64,000 nt of DNA from Lysinibacillus sp. 2017 (GCF_003073375.1 NZ_CP029002.1:2776001-2840000), one strand, 5' to 3'; counted from the stretch's first letter, positions 19,323 through 29,002 are shown. The notes: generated from the letters alone by a model not told the origin. Program-made: numbers and translations.

Positions 19323-19850
19323 CTACTTCTGTTCATCAATTACTCGAACACTTTTTACAACTTTCATCATTTGTTGCAATTTCTCATCGATTTTTTTACC
19401 TTCTGAAATAGTCGTAAGCTTCACGCCACCAACATTTACAACAAGTTGGTATTTTTCTTCTGGCTGCCTAACTATTGCTGAAAAGCCAAAAATATCATCT
19501 GCTTCATATGTCTTTTCTTGTAGAACTTCACTACTAGGATCTTCTTTTAGAATCGTATAGTGCAATCGGCTTTCCATTGTTTCGTTAGGATTGACGAATA
19601 AAATATACGAGTCTTTTCCATCGATTAGTGTGTAATTCGATTTATCAATTCCTTTTTCCATACCATATCCCTTTGGAAGGTATAGCTGTATATTGCCAAT
19701 TGATTTATTCGATACTGCTGGCTCACTACTAAAAACAGTTTGAGCTTTGCTTATGCCACTTGTTGCCTGCTCTTCCACTGTCAGGCCACAGCCTGCTAAA
19801 ACAAGGATTACTCCCGTTAATAACAAAGCATGAATCCAAGTTCGATTCAT
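19323..19850 (-). CDS. Putative lipoprotein of unknown function
   Basis: The 175-aa product has a type II signal peptide: basic MNR, hydrophobic 'ALLLTGVILVLAGC' with the lipobox L-A-G-C (Cys about residue 21). The mature part is a soluble domain with alternating strands ('YTLIDGKDSYILFVNPNE', 'YQLVVNVGGVKLTTI'). It should sit on the outer face of the membrane. I do not recognise the domain. GAGGGGAA precedes the ATG. It lies between a DUF84 NTPase gene and ytpQ on the same strand. Confidence 0.8.
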   Translation of the reverse strand: MNRTWIHALLLTGVILVLAGCGLTVEEQATSGISKAQTVFSSEPAVSNKSIGNIQLYLPKGYGMEKGIDKSNYTLIDGKDSYILFVNPNETMESRLHYTILKEDPSSEVLQEKTYEADDIFGFSAIVRQPEEKYQLVVNVGGVKLTTISEGKKIDEKLQQMMKVVKSVRVIDEQK

Positions 19851-19923
19851 TATTTCCCCTCTCTTCTAACTATTTTTTCATCATAATGTTTTATATTAAT
19901 AGCAATTAATGTTAATGATTGTT

Positions 19924-20454
19924 TCATTCGTTAGACTCTTTATTAAATTTAAATAATAGTTGTCCTACTAATAGCTTCACGATGTGCTCAAACATTTCTT
20001 GTCGATCAATTAATCCACTTGTAAAAATACCGATTGCCCCTTGATGTTGACGAATGTTTTCAGTATTTGTATAGATGTCCATCACTGGTCCAAGTTCCTT
20101 ACCTACACGTAACTGTTCGGCAATTACTTCTGGTAAAGCAAATTGTGCACCTGAACTTGAAAAGACTGTACCATCTTTCAATGCAACAGCGCCCCAATTG
20201 CAGCAATACATCGTACCGTCAATTTCATCCACGCCACCTTCTAATCCAAATGATAAATCGGCATGCGTTTGCGTTAATGTATTAAGCGCACGATTGATTG
20301 CGCCTTTTCTAGTTTCCTCATTTGAAAAGGGTTGAATCGATACGTCCGATGCAACATTAATACTTTCTATTTCTACTTCGGGAAAATATTGTTTAACGAT
20401 GGCCTCAATTGCTCCAACTTTGGCCTTATTTTTTGTCCCTACTGCAATTTTCAT
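19924..20454 (-). CDS. DUF84 family inosine/xanthosine triphosphatase-like protein
   Basis: The start 'MKIAVGTKNKAKVGAIEAIVKQYF' and 'FSNEETRKGAINRALNTL' plus 'SFGLEGGVDEIDGTMYCCNWGAV' match the DUF84/YjjX family, which hydrolyses non-canonical ITP/XTP and shares a fold with Maf/HAM1 house-cleaning enzymes. At 176 aa it is the usual length. CAGGGAGATGAAGAA precedes the ATG. It is the gene after the M42 aminopeptidase but separated from it by a terminator. Confidence 0.88.
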   Translation of the reverse strand: MKIAVGTKNKAKVGAIEAIVKQYFPEVEIESINVASDVSIQPFSNEETRKGAINRALNTLTQTHADLSFGLEGGVDEIDGTMYCCNWGAVALKDGTVFSSSGAQFALPEVIAEQLRVGKELGPVMDIYTNTENIRQHQGAIGIFTSGLIDRQEMFEHIVKLLVGQLLFKFNKESNE

Positions 20455-20493
20455 TTCTTCATCTCCCTGTGTTTTCTTCTTTCAAACAAAAAA

Positions 20494-20526
20494 ATACAAG
20501 AATGTGCAGGACCACACTCTTGTATT
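20494..20526 (-). terminator. Terminator of the M42 aminopeptidase gene
   Basis: On the minus strand ATACAAGAGTGTG pairs with CACATTCTTGTAT, followed by TTTTTTTG. Confidence 0.88.
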
Positions 20527-20547
20527 ATAAAACAAATTTGGATTTTT

Positions 20548-21624
20548 TTATACGTTAGCGCGAATTGAATCAATTGTTGATTGATCTGCTGATTGAATTA
20601 ATTTCACTAATAATTCTTTTGCTGCTGCGTAGTCATCCACATGAATCATTGAAGCCGCTGTATGGATATAGCGAGAACAAATACCGATAACCGCTGAAGG
20701 AATACCGTCGTTTTGCGTATGCACGCGACCTGCGTCTGTACCACCTGGTGAAACAAAATATTGATACGGAATATTGTTCGTTTCTGCTGTATCTAAAATA
20801 AACTCACGCATACCACGGTGTGTTACCATTGTACGATCAAAAATTCGAAGTAATGGTCCATTACCTAATTGACCAAATTGCGATTTATCTCCAGAAGTAT
20901 CATTGGCTGGAGAAGCATCTAATGCGAAGAATAGGTCTGGCTTAATCATGTTTGCTGAAACAGCAGCACCGCGTAAACCAACCTCTTCCATTACGTTAGC
21001 GCCTGAATATATGTGGCTTTTTACTTCTTTGCCATGTAATTCTTTTAATAATTCTATCGCTAAACCACAGCCGTAACGGTTATCCCAAGCTTTCGCCATA
21101 ATTTTTTTTGGATTTGCCATTGGTGTGAATGGGCAAACTGGGATAATTGATTGGCCTGGGCGAATGCCTAAGTTCATTGCATCTTCTTTAGAATCCGCGC
21201 CGATATCGATTAACATATTTTTAATGTCCATCGGTTTTGAACGCTCAGCATCTGTTAATAGATGAGGAGGAATCGATGCGATAACACCAGGAATCTCGCG
21301 GTCTTTTGCATACACCGTCACGCGTTGAGCTAACATAACTTGGTTCCACCAGCCACCAAGTGTTTGGAAGCGAATCATCCCGTTATCTGTGATTGAAGTG
21401 ACCATAAAAGCAACTTCATCCATATGACCTGCAACTAAAATTTTTGGAGCATTTGCATCTGCTGCTTTACGTACACCAAAGACTCCGCCTAAATTATCTT
21501 GAATCATTTCATCTGAATATTTTTCTAATTCTGAACGCATGAAGTTTCTTACTGCACGTTCATTACCTGGAGCACCTGGTAATTCTGTTAATGTTTTAAA
21601 AAGTGCTAATGTATCTTGATTCAT
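20548..21624 (-). CDS. M42 family glutamyl/metallo-aminopeptidase (YtoP-like)
   Basis: This cytoplasmic di-zinc aminopeptidase of the M42 clan shows '[13 protein letters not shown]' (metal His/Asp), '[15 protein letters not shown]', '[14 protein letters not shown]' (catalytic Glu pair) and '[11 protein letters not shown]'. The start at 21624 ([12 protein letters not shown]) is chosen because GAGGTG lies 8 bp upstream and the upstream in-frame codons overlap the divergent small gene; this gives 358 aa, normal for the family. In B. subtilis ytoP sits in the same neighbourhood. Confidence 0.93.
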   Translation of the reverse strand: MNQDTLALFKTLTELPGAPGNERAVRNFMRSELEKYSDEMIQDNLGGVFGVRKAADANAPKILVAGHMDEVAFMVTSITDNGMIRFQTLGGWWNQVMLAQRVTVYAKDREIPGVIASIPPHLLTDAERSKPMDIKNMLIDIGADSKEDAMNLGIRPGQSIIPVCPFTPMANPKKIMAKAWDNRYGCGLAIELLKELHGKEVKSHIYSGANVMEEVGLRGAAVSANMIKPDLFFALDASPANDTSGDKSQFGQLGNGPLLRIFDRTMVTHRGMREFILDTAETNNIPYQYFVSPGGTDAGRVHTQNDGIPSAVIGICSRYIHTAASMIHVDDYAAAKELLVKLIQSADQSTIDSIRANV

Positions 21625-21769
21625 TTGTGACACCTCAAAATTTAGATTTTTTTTATTATAACATATATTTTGAATAGTATTTCGACTTTCGAACCTTCTA
21701 TTTTTTTGTACAGTGATTTCGGAGTATGATAAAGTAAGATTAGCCGATATTTTTAAGGGGGATTTCATA

Positions 21770-22084
21770 ATGAACATGAAAGATTTTGCATTAGGCGTAG
21801 TAACAGGCGTTGCAGCAGCAATCGTCGTGAAAGAAATGAGTGAACGCGTTTCACCGTATGCATCTCCAAACAATATTTTAAACAGTATTAAAGATGAATT
21901 TAGAAAACAAGCACCAATTGATGGTTCATGGATTTATATGAAGACTGAAAACTTTAGCAACGGTTTTACAGAAACACCTGTATATCGTGGCGGTATTTCT
22001 CGCACATTGGATGGAGAAATAGAAAACTATGAATTCGCAGCAGATGCACGCTCTGGCGCAATTATAGATATTCAACAAGTTTAA
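21770..22084 (+). CDS. Small protein with N-terminal membrane segment and PepSY-like tail
   Basis: The 104-aa protein begins [23 protein letters not shown], a single weak membrane segment like those of YtxH proteins. The C-terminal half ends in '[26 protein letters not shown]', which resembles a PepSY strand-helix repeat. AAGGGGG precedes the ATG by 9 bp, which decides this start over the longer in-frame reading. It is divergent from the M42 gene and followed by a strong terminator. A B. subtilis protein of the same size (YtzB) lies in this area, but identity is not certain. Confidence 0.75.
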   Translation: MNMKDFALGVVTGVAAAIVVKEMSERVSPYASPNNILNSIKDEFRKQAPIDGSWIYMKTENFSNGFTETPVYRGGISRTLDGEIENYEFAADARSGAIIDIQQV

Positions 22085-22090
22085 AATACA

Positions 22091-22131
22091 GAAAACACCT
22101 GAAAGCTTCTGCCTTCAGGTGTTTTCATTTT
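22091..22131 (+). terminator. Terminator of the small PepSY-like gene
   Basis: GAAAACACCTGAA (22091-22103) pairs with TTCAGGTGTTTTC (22114-22126), followed by ATTTTTATT. Confidence 0.88.
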
Positions 22132-22188
22132 TATTGCGATTGTTTCAACTAACAATCGGTTAGTACCTCCACTGATTGAAGGACCACT

Positions 22189-23058
22189 TTATAAATTATA
22201 AGGAATTAAATTTTGTTTAGAACGCTCTAACTTATCAATAACCTCTTTACCATCAGCACCCCACTGAATCATGCGGTAATAAGCATCATGATAAAAAATA
22301 AAGCGATAGCTATTTTCAAGGGCTTCTTTTACTAACTTCTCTTTTGCAAAAATACTTGTCATAGGATAATCATCATACGCAAGCACCCATAACGGATTTT
22401 GATGCGCATGTGTTGGCATAATATCTGCCATATGTAGCAACACTTCTCCATTTTGCTCGATGCGTATAACCGAATGACCGTCACTATGACCACCTGTATG
22501 AATCATTTTCAAACCTGGCACCACTTCTAGCTCACCTTCAAAGGGCTTCACTAAATGTTGAATCGGCTCCCAGTTTTCTTTCCAATACGTATTTTTGGAG
22601 CGGATGTTTGGATTTTGCATTTCATCCCACTCGGTTTTTGTTGTGTAAATAACTGCTTTAGGGAACACTGGTACAAGCTTATCATCTTCCCACTTCGTTA
22701 AGCCACCCGCATGATCAAAATGCAGATGCGTCATTAAAATTGCATCGATATCGCTTGGCGTAAGCCCAAGTTCAGCTAAGCTTTTTTCGATTGTTGATTG
22801 TTCAGATACCCCAAAATTACGAAGTTGCTTTTCATTTAATTTTCCAGCTCCCACACCAGAATCGATTAAATAATTTTTACCTTCGTATTGAACTAACATT
22901 GGCTCACATGGTAGCTCAATTTGATTAAACTCATTGACTGGATATTTGCGTGACCACAGTGCTTTTGGCACTACCCCAAACATTGCCCCGCCATCCAGTG
23001 CTGTGATGCCACCATCCAACCAAGTTAAAGTCATGTTGTGAAATACGTAACGATCCAT
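22189..23058 (-). CDS. ytnP: Metallo-beta-lactamase fold hydrolase, YtnP-type lactonase
   Basis: The metal site '[11 protein letters not shown]' (HxHxDH), '[12 protein letters not shown]' and '[11 protein letters not shown]' mark the MBL fold. The N-terminus '[17 protein letters not shown]' and '[19 protein letters not shown]' match YtnP, which degrades acyl-homoserine lactones and interferes with signalling of other bacteria. The start at 23058 has AAGGGGAGA upstream and yields 289 aa. trmB begins 25 bp upstream in the same direction. Confidence 0.88.
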   Translation of the reverse strand: MDRYVFHNMTLTWLDGGITALDGGAMFGVVPKALWSRKYPVNEFNQIELPCEPMLVQYEGKNYLIDSGVGAGKLNEKQLRNFGVSEQSTIEKSLAELGLTPSDIDAILMTHLHFDHAGGLTKWEDDKLVPVFPKAVIYTTKTEWDEMQNPNIRSKNTYWKENWEPIQHLVKPFEGELEVVPGLKMIHTGGHSDGHSVIRIEQNGEVLLHMADIMPTHAHQNPLWVLAYDDYPMTSIFAKEKLVKEALENSYRFIFYHDAYYRMIQWGADGKEVIDKLERSKQNLIPYNL

Positions 23059-23082
23059 CCCAAATCTCCCCTTCACTACAAA

Positions 23083-23733
23083 CTATTTTGATTTTACAAA
23101 TTGACATTCTAATCGATAAATCGGCTGACCTAATTTCGAAAATCTCTCTTCGTACTCAGTCATGATGTTATCTTCTGGCATGTTTACATGTAAATCAAGA
23201 GATACATATTTTAGTGCCATGCCATATTCATTCATACTTACTAAAGAATATTCAAATAGACCACGGTTATCCGTTTTAAAATGGATTTCGCCGTTATCGA
23301 CTAAAACATTTTCATAGACTTTCAAGAAACCGCCATGAGTTAAGCGGCGTTTCGCGTGACGCGTTTTTGGCCATGGATCTGAAAAGTTCAAATACACGCG
23401 GTTTACGTCACCTTTCGCAAAATATTCTTCTAATTTTGCGCCGTTAATTTTTAATAGACGTAAATTTGCAGGCTTATTGGCCGCTTCAATTTTTTCTAAT
23501 GCGCAAACGATGACGCTATCAAATAATTCAATACCGATATAGTTAATATCTGGATTTTGTAAAGCCATTCCAATAACGAATTGACCTTTACCCGTACCTA
23601 CTTCGATATGAACTGGATTGTCGTTACCAAAAACTTCATTCCACTTGCCTTTATAGTTTTCTGGGTTTGGAATAATGACATCTGGATGTGCCCCAATGTA
23701 TTCTGGTGCCCAAGGTTTATGTTTTAATCTCAC
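23083..23733 (-). CDS. trmB: tRNA (guanine-N7-)-methyltransferase
   Basis: This enzyme makes m7G46 in tRNA using SAM. The SAM loop 'HIEVGTGKGQFVIGMA' and the hallmark 'LNFSDPWPKTRHAKRRLTH' are present. The start is GTG at 23733, supported by GAGG 9-12 bp upstream and by the conserved N-terminus (V)RLKHKPWAPEYI; this gives 216 aa (B. subtilis about 213). The longer in-frame reading would run into the neighbouring lipid kinase gene. Confidence 0.95.
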   Translation of the reverse strand: MRLKHKPWAPEYIGAHPDVIIPNPENYKGKWNEVFGNDNPVHIEVGTGKGQFVIGMALQNPDINYIGIELFDSVIVCALEKIEAANKPANLRLLKINGAKLEEYFAKGDVNRVYLNFSDPWPKTRHAKRRLTHGGFLKVYENVLVDNGEIHFKTDNRGLFEYSLVSMNEYGMALKYVSLDLHVNMPEDNIMTEYEERFSKLGQPIYRLECQFVKSK

Positions 23734-23798
23734 TACTATATCCTCATTTCTATTGTGTACATTCCCCATATTATAGCGTAAACAAGAACGTTTTGCTG

Positions 23799-24719
23799 TT
23801 ATTTTGCTAATTTCCAACCGTTTCTTTTCGTTGTCAAATAAATTTCGGTATGCTTGTCATTGACCAGTTGCTTTTCACCATCCGCATGTACCGCCATTCG
23901 TTCATCGAGAACTAATGTAATGTCTTTACAAGAAAACTGATTAACTTCTTTTAATTTCGTATGCTTAGCAAAAAATACACTACCAAATAGAAATAACAAC
24001 TTCCACTTCGATAAATTCGAAACTACCGTTACCTCTAACTCCCCGTCTGATGTATTCGAAGTTGGCGATAAATTCATGCCACCGCCAAAATAGGGCTGAT
24101 TACTAATTGTTGTAAACCATACATTATCCACTACCTTTTGTTGACCATCTTGCGTAACAGTTAAACGGAACGGTTTAAATGTAAAGAGTGCCAAAATAAC
24201 AAAATAAGGATAACTTAATTTCCCTAACTTGAAACGATTTAATGAATTTTTTAATTTGGATTCATTTGCTGTAATCGCTACTAATGCATCAAAGCCTACA
24301 CCGAAGTTATTCACAAAAAATTTTGACTGACCGTTAAACTGTGCAATACCGTAATCATGCGACGTAGCATCAATAAATGTGAAAAACTGTTCGATTTGCT
24401 TTGCATTTTCAAAAGTTGCAAACCCTCGTTTAAAATCATTACCCGAGCCTGCTGATATTGCTCCAATATACACATTTTCATAAAGTGCTGCACCGTTTAC
24501 CACTTCATGAATCGTACCATCTCCACCAATTGCGATGAGACATGCTGGATTTTTTTCAGTTGCTTGACCTGCAATTTGCTGTGCGATTTCTACCGTATGA
24601 CCCGCATACTCTGTCCAATGTACTTCATATGGAATTGTTAATTGTTGTTCGAATTGTAGCCAAATCTTTTTACCGCGTCCATTTCCCGCAGATGGATTAA
24701 TGATAAAATGTAATTTCAA
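23799..24719 (-). CDS. Diacylglycerol/lipid kinase family protein (YtlR-like)
   Basis: The 306-aa protein has the DAGK catalytic motif 'FIINPSAGNGRGKKIW' and 'CLIAIGGDGTIHEVVNGA', then 'GAISAGSGNDFKRGF'. It probably phosphorylates a lipid headgroup at the inner membrane face; the substrate is unknown. The start is TTG (MKLHFIINP..), supported by GAAGGAAG about 10 bp upstream, which lies across the stop of the upstream gene 3 bp away. It overlaps nothing essential downstream; trmB follows. Confidence 0.9.
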   Translation of the reverse strand: MKLHFIINPSAGNGRGKKIWLQFEQQLTIPYEVHWTEYAGHTVEIAQQIAGQATEKNPACLIAIGGDGTIHEVVNGAALYENVYIGAISAGSGNDFKRGFATFENAKQIEQFFTFIDATSHDYGIAQFNGQSKFFVNNFGVGFDALVAITANESKLKNSLNRFKLGKLSYPYFVILALFTFKPFRLTVTQDGQQKVVDNVWFTTISNQPYFGGGMNLSPTSNTSDGELEVTVVSNLSKWKLLFLFGSVFFAKHTKLKEVNQFSCKDITLVLDERMAVHADGEKQLVNDKHTEIYLTTKRNGWKLAK

Positions 24720-24722
24720 AAA

Positions 24723-25727
24723 CTAATCTTCCTTCTTTGCCGTATCGGTATTCCAAATATCACGATGGAATGATGTTGTTTGTACATTACTTAACACGGC
24801 TTGTGCAGCTCGAATTTGCATATGCTTCATTGGCGATACAGAGTGTTTTAATTGTTGCATCCATTCTGGGAATTTTCGTTTATCAACAAATTGAACACCA
24901 TACATATTACCTGGATAATCAATATAGCCGTTTCGTGTTAATAAGATTTTGCGGATTGGCATTTCAATTCCATTTTGAACAAATAATTGTTCAATCACTT
25001 TTTCCATACGGTTGAGTTGAATAAGTGGACTAAGTACCTTTTTCTCAGCCTTCCCTACTTTTTTTACCCAAAATCGATCACTGTTCGCAATGTAAACAGC
25101 TTGATCTTCTTGCTCTAAAACGGTAATACACAGACAATCTGTAGGCGTCATAATCATAATATCTAATTCGATTGGTGCTTTTTTGACACGAATAATTGGA
25201 AAGTAAAAAACTAAATAATTGTCTGGTAATGTTTGAAGAATTGCTCGAAGGAATGGATCACGCATATATTTTGGATCGACATATGATCTTTCGCGGAGCG
25301 TTGAACTTGCCCATTTCATTTGAAAATGGAAAAATTGATCGATAAACATTTTCTTTAGCTCTTCCATTGTTTTTGGAGCGTACACCATATTTGGTTCAAA
25401 AAATAGCGTTGTATCTTCTTCTGGAATGGATTCTTCTATTGCCCAATCATTTGAGATTTTCACTTGTTCAATATCTTCAAATTCTTCTATAATTTCTTCT
25501 TTTTCTTTTTTAAACGGAAAGAACTTTTGGAAAATCGACGGCTTTTTATCCTCTTGAATCTCATCTCCTTCTAAGTGTTCCCATTGTTCAATTACTTCTC
25601 CGGTTTGCCATTGATGTTTGACGCGTTCCCACTGATTTTGCTTTAAACGTATAAATTGAGTAGGATAGCGCGCTAAATCTATCTGATAGCGTGAAATATA
25701 ATCTTGTATTTTTAAGAGCTGAGCCAT
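24723..25727 (-). CDS. NERD-like protein of unknown function (YtlQ-like)
   Basis: The 334-aa cytoplasmic protein has a charged low-complexity stretch (residues 55-105, many Glu/Lys) and a C-terminal part whose 'APIELDIMIMTPTDCLCITVLEQ...ANSDRFWVKK' looks like the core of a nuclease-related (NERD) fold: E/D strand, 'ELD' and the following strand. The usual catalytic Lys is replaced or unclear. It is adjacent (3 bp) to the lipid kinase gene, so the two are co-transcribed. GGGAGAAGAT lies before the ATG. Function unknown. Confidence 0.75.
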   Translation of the reverse strand: MAQLLKIQDYISRYQIDLARYPTQFIRLKQNQWERVKHQWQTGEVIEQWEHLEGDEIQEDKKPSIFQKFFPFKKEKEEIIEEFEDIEQVKISNDWAIEESIPEEDTTLFFEPNMVYAPKTMEELKKMFIDQFFHFQMKWASSTLRERSYVDPKYMRDPFLRAILQTLPDNYLVFYFPIIRVKKAPIELDIMIMTPTDCLCITVLEQEDQAVYIANSDRFWVKKVGKAEKKVLSPLIQLNRMEKVIEQLFVQNGIEMPIRKILLTRNGYIDYPGNMYGVQFVDKRKFPEWMQQLKHSVSPMKHMQIRAAQAVLSNVQTTSFHRDIWNTDTAKKED

Positions 25728-25838
25728 TTTATCTTCTCCCTAAACTAATTCCTAGTTGTCATTAAATTCTATTTTACAGGTTATTAACAAAAAAAAATAG
25801 AGAAGGAATTACTGTAAAGTCTCAATTATATACAAAAA

Positions 25839-25870
25839 GATGTGTTGTACGTAAAAACATACAACACATC
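25839..25870 (-). terminator. dat terminator
   Basis: On the minus strand GATGTGTTGTA pairs with TACAACACATC, followed by TTTTTGTAT. Confidence 0.88.
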
Positions 25871-25897
25871 TCTTCAAATCTATATGGTTAAATGAGT

Positions 25898-26749
25898 TTA
25901 AGCACGAATCCCTTTAGGAATTTTTGTTTCGAATTGTGCTTGTAATTTACGTGTCCATTCACCTGGTGTTCCGCCGCCAACAATTGTGCCGTCAATATCA
26001 ATAATTGGTGTCACTTCAGATGTCGTTGAAGAAACAATCGCTTCGTCCATCATAAGGAGTTGCTCTTTAGTAAATGCTTCTTCTTTTACAGACATACCAA
26101 TTTCCTCAGCACACTTTAGAATCACTTGACGTGTAATTCCATTTAAAATAAAATTATCTGCCGGATGTGTATATAGAACGCCGTCTTTAATACCATAAAT
26201 GTTAGAAGCTGAGCCTTCCGTTACTGTTTCCGCGCGATGTAAAATCGCTTCATAGCAACCTTTCTCATGTGCTTCTTGCTTCGCTAAAACTGCACCTAGT
26301 AAATTTAATGATTTAATATCGCAACGTAACCAACGAATATCCTCAACGAATGTTGCCTTTACGCCGTTTTCAAAATTTTGTACAGGTCGTGGATTTTCTT
26401 TTGTATTTCCTGTTAATACAGGCAACACATCATCCCCAGGAAAAATGTGATTACGAGGTGACGTACCGCGTGTGATTTGGAAATAAACATGTCCTGTATC
26501 TACTTGATTGGCTTCCACTAATCGATGAATTAATTGATGTAATTTATCTTTCGTATAAGGAATCGTAATTCGAATTTTTTCAGCACTCGCATAAAAACGG
26601 TCGATATGTTCTTTAGCTGTAAATAACTCTCCATTGTATACTTTAACAACTTCGTATACACCGTCACCAAACTGATAACCACGGTCTTCTTTATCTACAA
26701 CGATTTCTTCATCTTTAACGATTTGATCATTTAATAAACTATAGCCCAT
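25898..26749 (-). CDS. dat: D-amino-acid transaminase
   Basis: This class IV PLP aminotransferase interconverts D-alanine and D-glutamate with keto acids and feeds D-Glu into peptidoglycan. 'DRGYQFGDGVYEVVKVYNGELF' and 'RWLRCDIKSLNLLGAVLAKQEA' (PLP lysine in DIKSLN) identify it; as recalled, the match to the Lysinibacillus sphaericus enzyme is close. The start at 26749 (MGYSLLNDQIV) is chosen for AAAGGA at good spacing and for agreement with that protein; 283 aa. It follows pepV by about 19 bp, so the two probably share a transcript. Confidence 0.95.
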   Translation of the reverse strand: MGYSLLNDQIVKDEEIVVDKEDRGYQFGDGVYEVVKVYNGELFTAKEHIDRFYASAEKIRITIPYTKDKLHQLIHRLVEANQVDTGHVYFQITRGTSPRNHIFPGDDVLPVLTGNTKENPRPVQNFENGVKATFVEDIRWLRCDIKSLNLLGAVLAKQEAHEKGCYEAILHRAETVTEGSASNIYGIKDGVLYTHPADNFILNGITRQVILKCAEEIGMSVKEEAFTKEQLLMMDEAIVSSTTSEVTPIIDIDGTIVGGGTPGEWTRKLQAQFETKIPKGIRA

Positions 26750-26768
26750 TTTAACCATCCTTTATGTG

Positions 26769-28160
26769 TTATTTGCTTGCTAATTTCACGATTGCTTCTG
26801 CATAAATAGCAGCTGCTTTCACTAAATTTTCAATTACGACAAATTCATCTGCTTGGTGTGCTACATCAGGTTCTCCTGGGAATAGCATACCGAATGCCAC
26901 ACCTTTTTTCATGACACGCGCGTACGTACCGCCACCTGTAGATAAAGGTTTTGAGAAGTCCCCACTATATTTACGATACACTTCAAGCAATGTTTGAATA
27001 AGATCATCTTCTTCACTTACATAGTGTGGTGTCGAATTACCAGCTACATCTAAAGTGACCTGATGATGTTGTAATTCAGCTTGTGCCATTGTGATTTTTT
27101 CTTCAAATGGATAAGTTACTGAGTAGCGCATACTCACTTCTATAGAAGCACCATTTTCATCAAAAGTGATAATACCAGGATTTAAAGTAGTTGGTCCTGA
27201 CATTTCATCTTCAAAGTTTAGTTTCAATGCTGAACCATAATGATCACCCTCAAAAACAGTGACTAAAAAATCAACAAATTGTTTATCTTGTCCGCTCGTT
27301 AATACCGTTTGTAAAAACTTCGCTAAGTAAACAGCCGCGTTACGTCCTTTTTCAGGTTCCATTGCATGGGCAGATTTCCCTTTAACCGTAATTAGATGTC
27401 CTTCTTCTGCTTCAATAATAGACCCTTCGACGTTATTTTCCAATAGAAATTTCTGAAAATTCCCATTTATATTTGTTTCGACGAATTTCAATTTAGCTAC
27501 CGCTTCTTCTGGCACCATATTCGTACGTTTACCAGCTTTAAGTGAAACGAGTTGTTCCTTACCAGTTGGTTTTGCACTACTAAATACTAAATGAGCAATC
27601 CCTTTTTCCGCATTGATTAATGGGAAATCTGCATCTGGTGCAAAGCCAATCGATGGCATTTCTTCTTTTTCAAAATAACGATCAACACAACGGAAGCCAC
27701 TTTCTTCATCTGATCCAATAATCATACGTACACGTTTATTTAACTCGATGCCTTCATCTTTAATCATTTTCATCGCTAACCATGCCGCTATCGTTGGTCC
27801 TTTATCATCAATAGCTCCTCGACCAATGACTTTACCATCTACAACGCGTCCTTCAAATGGTGGGTAAGTCCATGTTGCAGGATCACCAGTTGGTACAACG
27901 TCTACGTGACAAAGTAGGCCAACTAGTTCCTTGCCTTCTCCCATTTCAATATGACCAGCCATATTGTCTACATTTTTCACACGCATTCCTTGCGCTTTGC
28001 CTTTTGCTAACATAAAATCTAATGCCGCTCTCGGACCAGGTCCAAATGGCATTTCTGGTGATGTATTTTGTTCATCAAGTACACTTTCAATTTGAATTAG
28101 CTGTTGTAATTCCTCTAATAATTCCGATTTTCTTTTTTCTGCGATTTCTAACCAATTCAT
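26769..28160 (-). CDS. pepV: Dipeptidase PepV (M20 family)
   Basis: The 463-aa zinc dipeptidase shows 'LVGLLCHVDVVPTG' (first metal His), 'GRGAIDDKGPTIAAW' (bridging Asp), 'IIGSDEESGFRC' (catalytic Glu pair) and 'LSTGGGTYARVMKKG' near the C-terminus. It frees amino acids from dipeptides, including those with D-residues at the C-terminus, which suits its place ahead of dat. GAGGTGTAAGAA precedes the ATG. Length equals the family standard (about 463-470). Confidence 0.94.
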   Translation of the reverse strand: MNWLEIAEKRKSELLEELQQLIQIESVLDEQNTSPEMPFGPGPRAALDFMLAKGKAQGMRVKNVDNMAGHIEMGEGKELVGLLCHVDVVPTGDPATWTYPPFEGRVVDGKVIGRGAIDDKGPTIAAWLAMKMIKDEGIELNKRVRMIIGSDEESGFRCVDRYFEKEEMPSIGFAPDADFPLINAEKGIAHLVFSSAKPTGKEQLVSLKAGKRTNMVPEEAVAKLKFVETNINGNFQKFLLENNVEGSIIEAEEGHLITVKGKSAHAMEPEKGRNAAVYLAKFLQTVLTSGQDKQFVDFLVTVFEGDHYGSALKLNFEDEMSGPTTLNPGIITFDENGASIEVSMRYSVTYPFEEKITMAQAELQHHQVTLDVAGNSTPHYVSEEDDLIQTLLEVYRKYSGDFSKPLSTGGGTYARVMKKGVAFGMLFPGEPDVAHQADEFVVIENLVKAAAIYAEAIVKLASK

Positions 28161-28395
28161 TTCTTACACCTCTATTTTTTAATATCGTTAATTTTACCCT
28201 ATAATAGCAAAAATACAATAAAAATCACATCTGTTGCACTGTACCATATCGACTATAAAGTGAAACTTCAATTGTCCTCTTTTCGATTTTCTTAAGACTT
28301 GAGGTGGTAATCTTACTGCACGTTAAAGCGGATAAATTTTTAGTATATGAATTTTCAGTAAAATTATGAATAATTCAGTTGAAGTTATGGAAATA

Positions 28396-28563
28396 TACTT
28401 AATTTTTCGCTATAATGTATGTGTCGGAACATTCATTCTGACCAAACCTTCAGAAAAGGGGATGTCTAAGGCAAACTAATGAAGCCTAAGTGCACTCCGC
28501 ACATAACTTGTCGTCCGCTAGTCTTATGCCATGAGAATTTAAGATCGAAGGAGTGGTTTTCAA
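28396..28563 (+). promoter_or_regulatory. Promoter and long leader of the small DeoR-type gene
   Basis: TATAAT lies at about 28412-28417 with TGGAAA 17 bp upstream, giving a leader of about 135 nt before the ATG at 28564. The leader contains a GTGC-ACTCC-GCAC hairpin and CATAA pairing with TTATG 16 bases later, and has no other reading frame of note. GAAGGAGTG is the ribosome site. I recognise no known riboswitch. The rest of 28161-28395 is AT-rich with no feature. Confidence 0.45.
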
Positions 28564-28785
28564 ATGAAACCAACTACTGATAGAATGCTTAATCGTATTA
28601 AAGACGTGTATATGTTTATCCTAAACAAAGGAGAAGTGACTACACAGGATTTAGTCGAAGAGTTCAACATCACTCCTCGCACCATTCAAAGAGATTTGAA
28701 TGTGTTAGCCTTCAATGACTTGGTAATGAGTCCAAGTCGAGGTAAATGGACAACGACGAAGAAAAAAGTAAAAATGACATCTTAG
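28564..28785 (+). CDS. ytzE: Small DeoR-type helix-turn-helix protein (YtzE-like)
   Basis: The 73-aa protein is a stand-alone winged HTH: 'IKDVYMFILNKGEVTTQDLVEEFNITPRTIQRDLNVLAFNDLV' covers nearly the whole chain and fits the DeoR HTH, with no sugar-binding domain after it. It should bind DNA as a small regulator; the targets are unknown. The C-terminus is Lys-rich. It is monocistronic, with long structured non-coding DNA on both sides. Confidence 0.85.
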   Translation: MKPTTDRMLNRIKDVYMFILNKGEVTTQDLVEEFNITPRTIQRDLNVLAFNDLVMSPSRGKWTTTKKKVKMTS

Positions 28786-28799
28786 AAACTTTGAAAGCG

Positions 28800-28955
28800 G
28801 CTGATTCTTATTTTGTAAGAAAGGGCATCTATTTGCCCCAAACATAACTTAAGGTGTCATCAGCTCCATACTGTAATAAAATGGATATCATCTCGTAGGT
28901 GAATGTCCGCAAAGTCCTTCTAGGTAAGGATTAGAAAGAAAGTTCTACTTTCTTA
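28800..28955 (+). other. Non-coding stretch with four successive hairpins
   Basis: Between the small HTH gene and the terminator lie TTCTTA/TAAGAA (28805-28821), GGGC/GCCC (28823-28838), TCCTT/AAGGA (28915-28930) and AAGAAAG/CTTTCTT (28936-28954). No reading frame covers them. It may be a structured 3' untranslated region or an independent small RNA. Confidence 0.4.
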
Positions 28956-28963
28956 TCGACAAA

Positions 28964-29002
28964 AAAAGAGAATGCCCTTTTCGTCGGGGGCATTCTCTTT
29001 TG
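28964..29002. terminator. Bidirectional terminator between ytzE-like and rsuA-like genes
   Basis: AAAAGAGAATGCCC (28964-28977) pairs with GGGCATTCTCTTTT (28988-29001), with A-run and T-run on the two sides. Confidence 0.88.
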
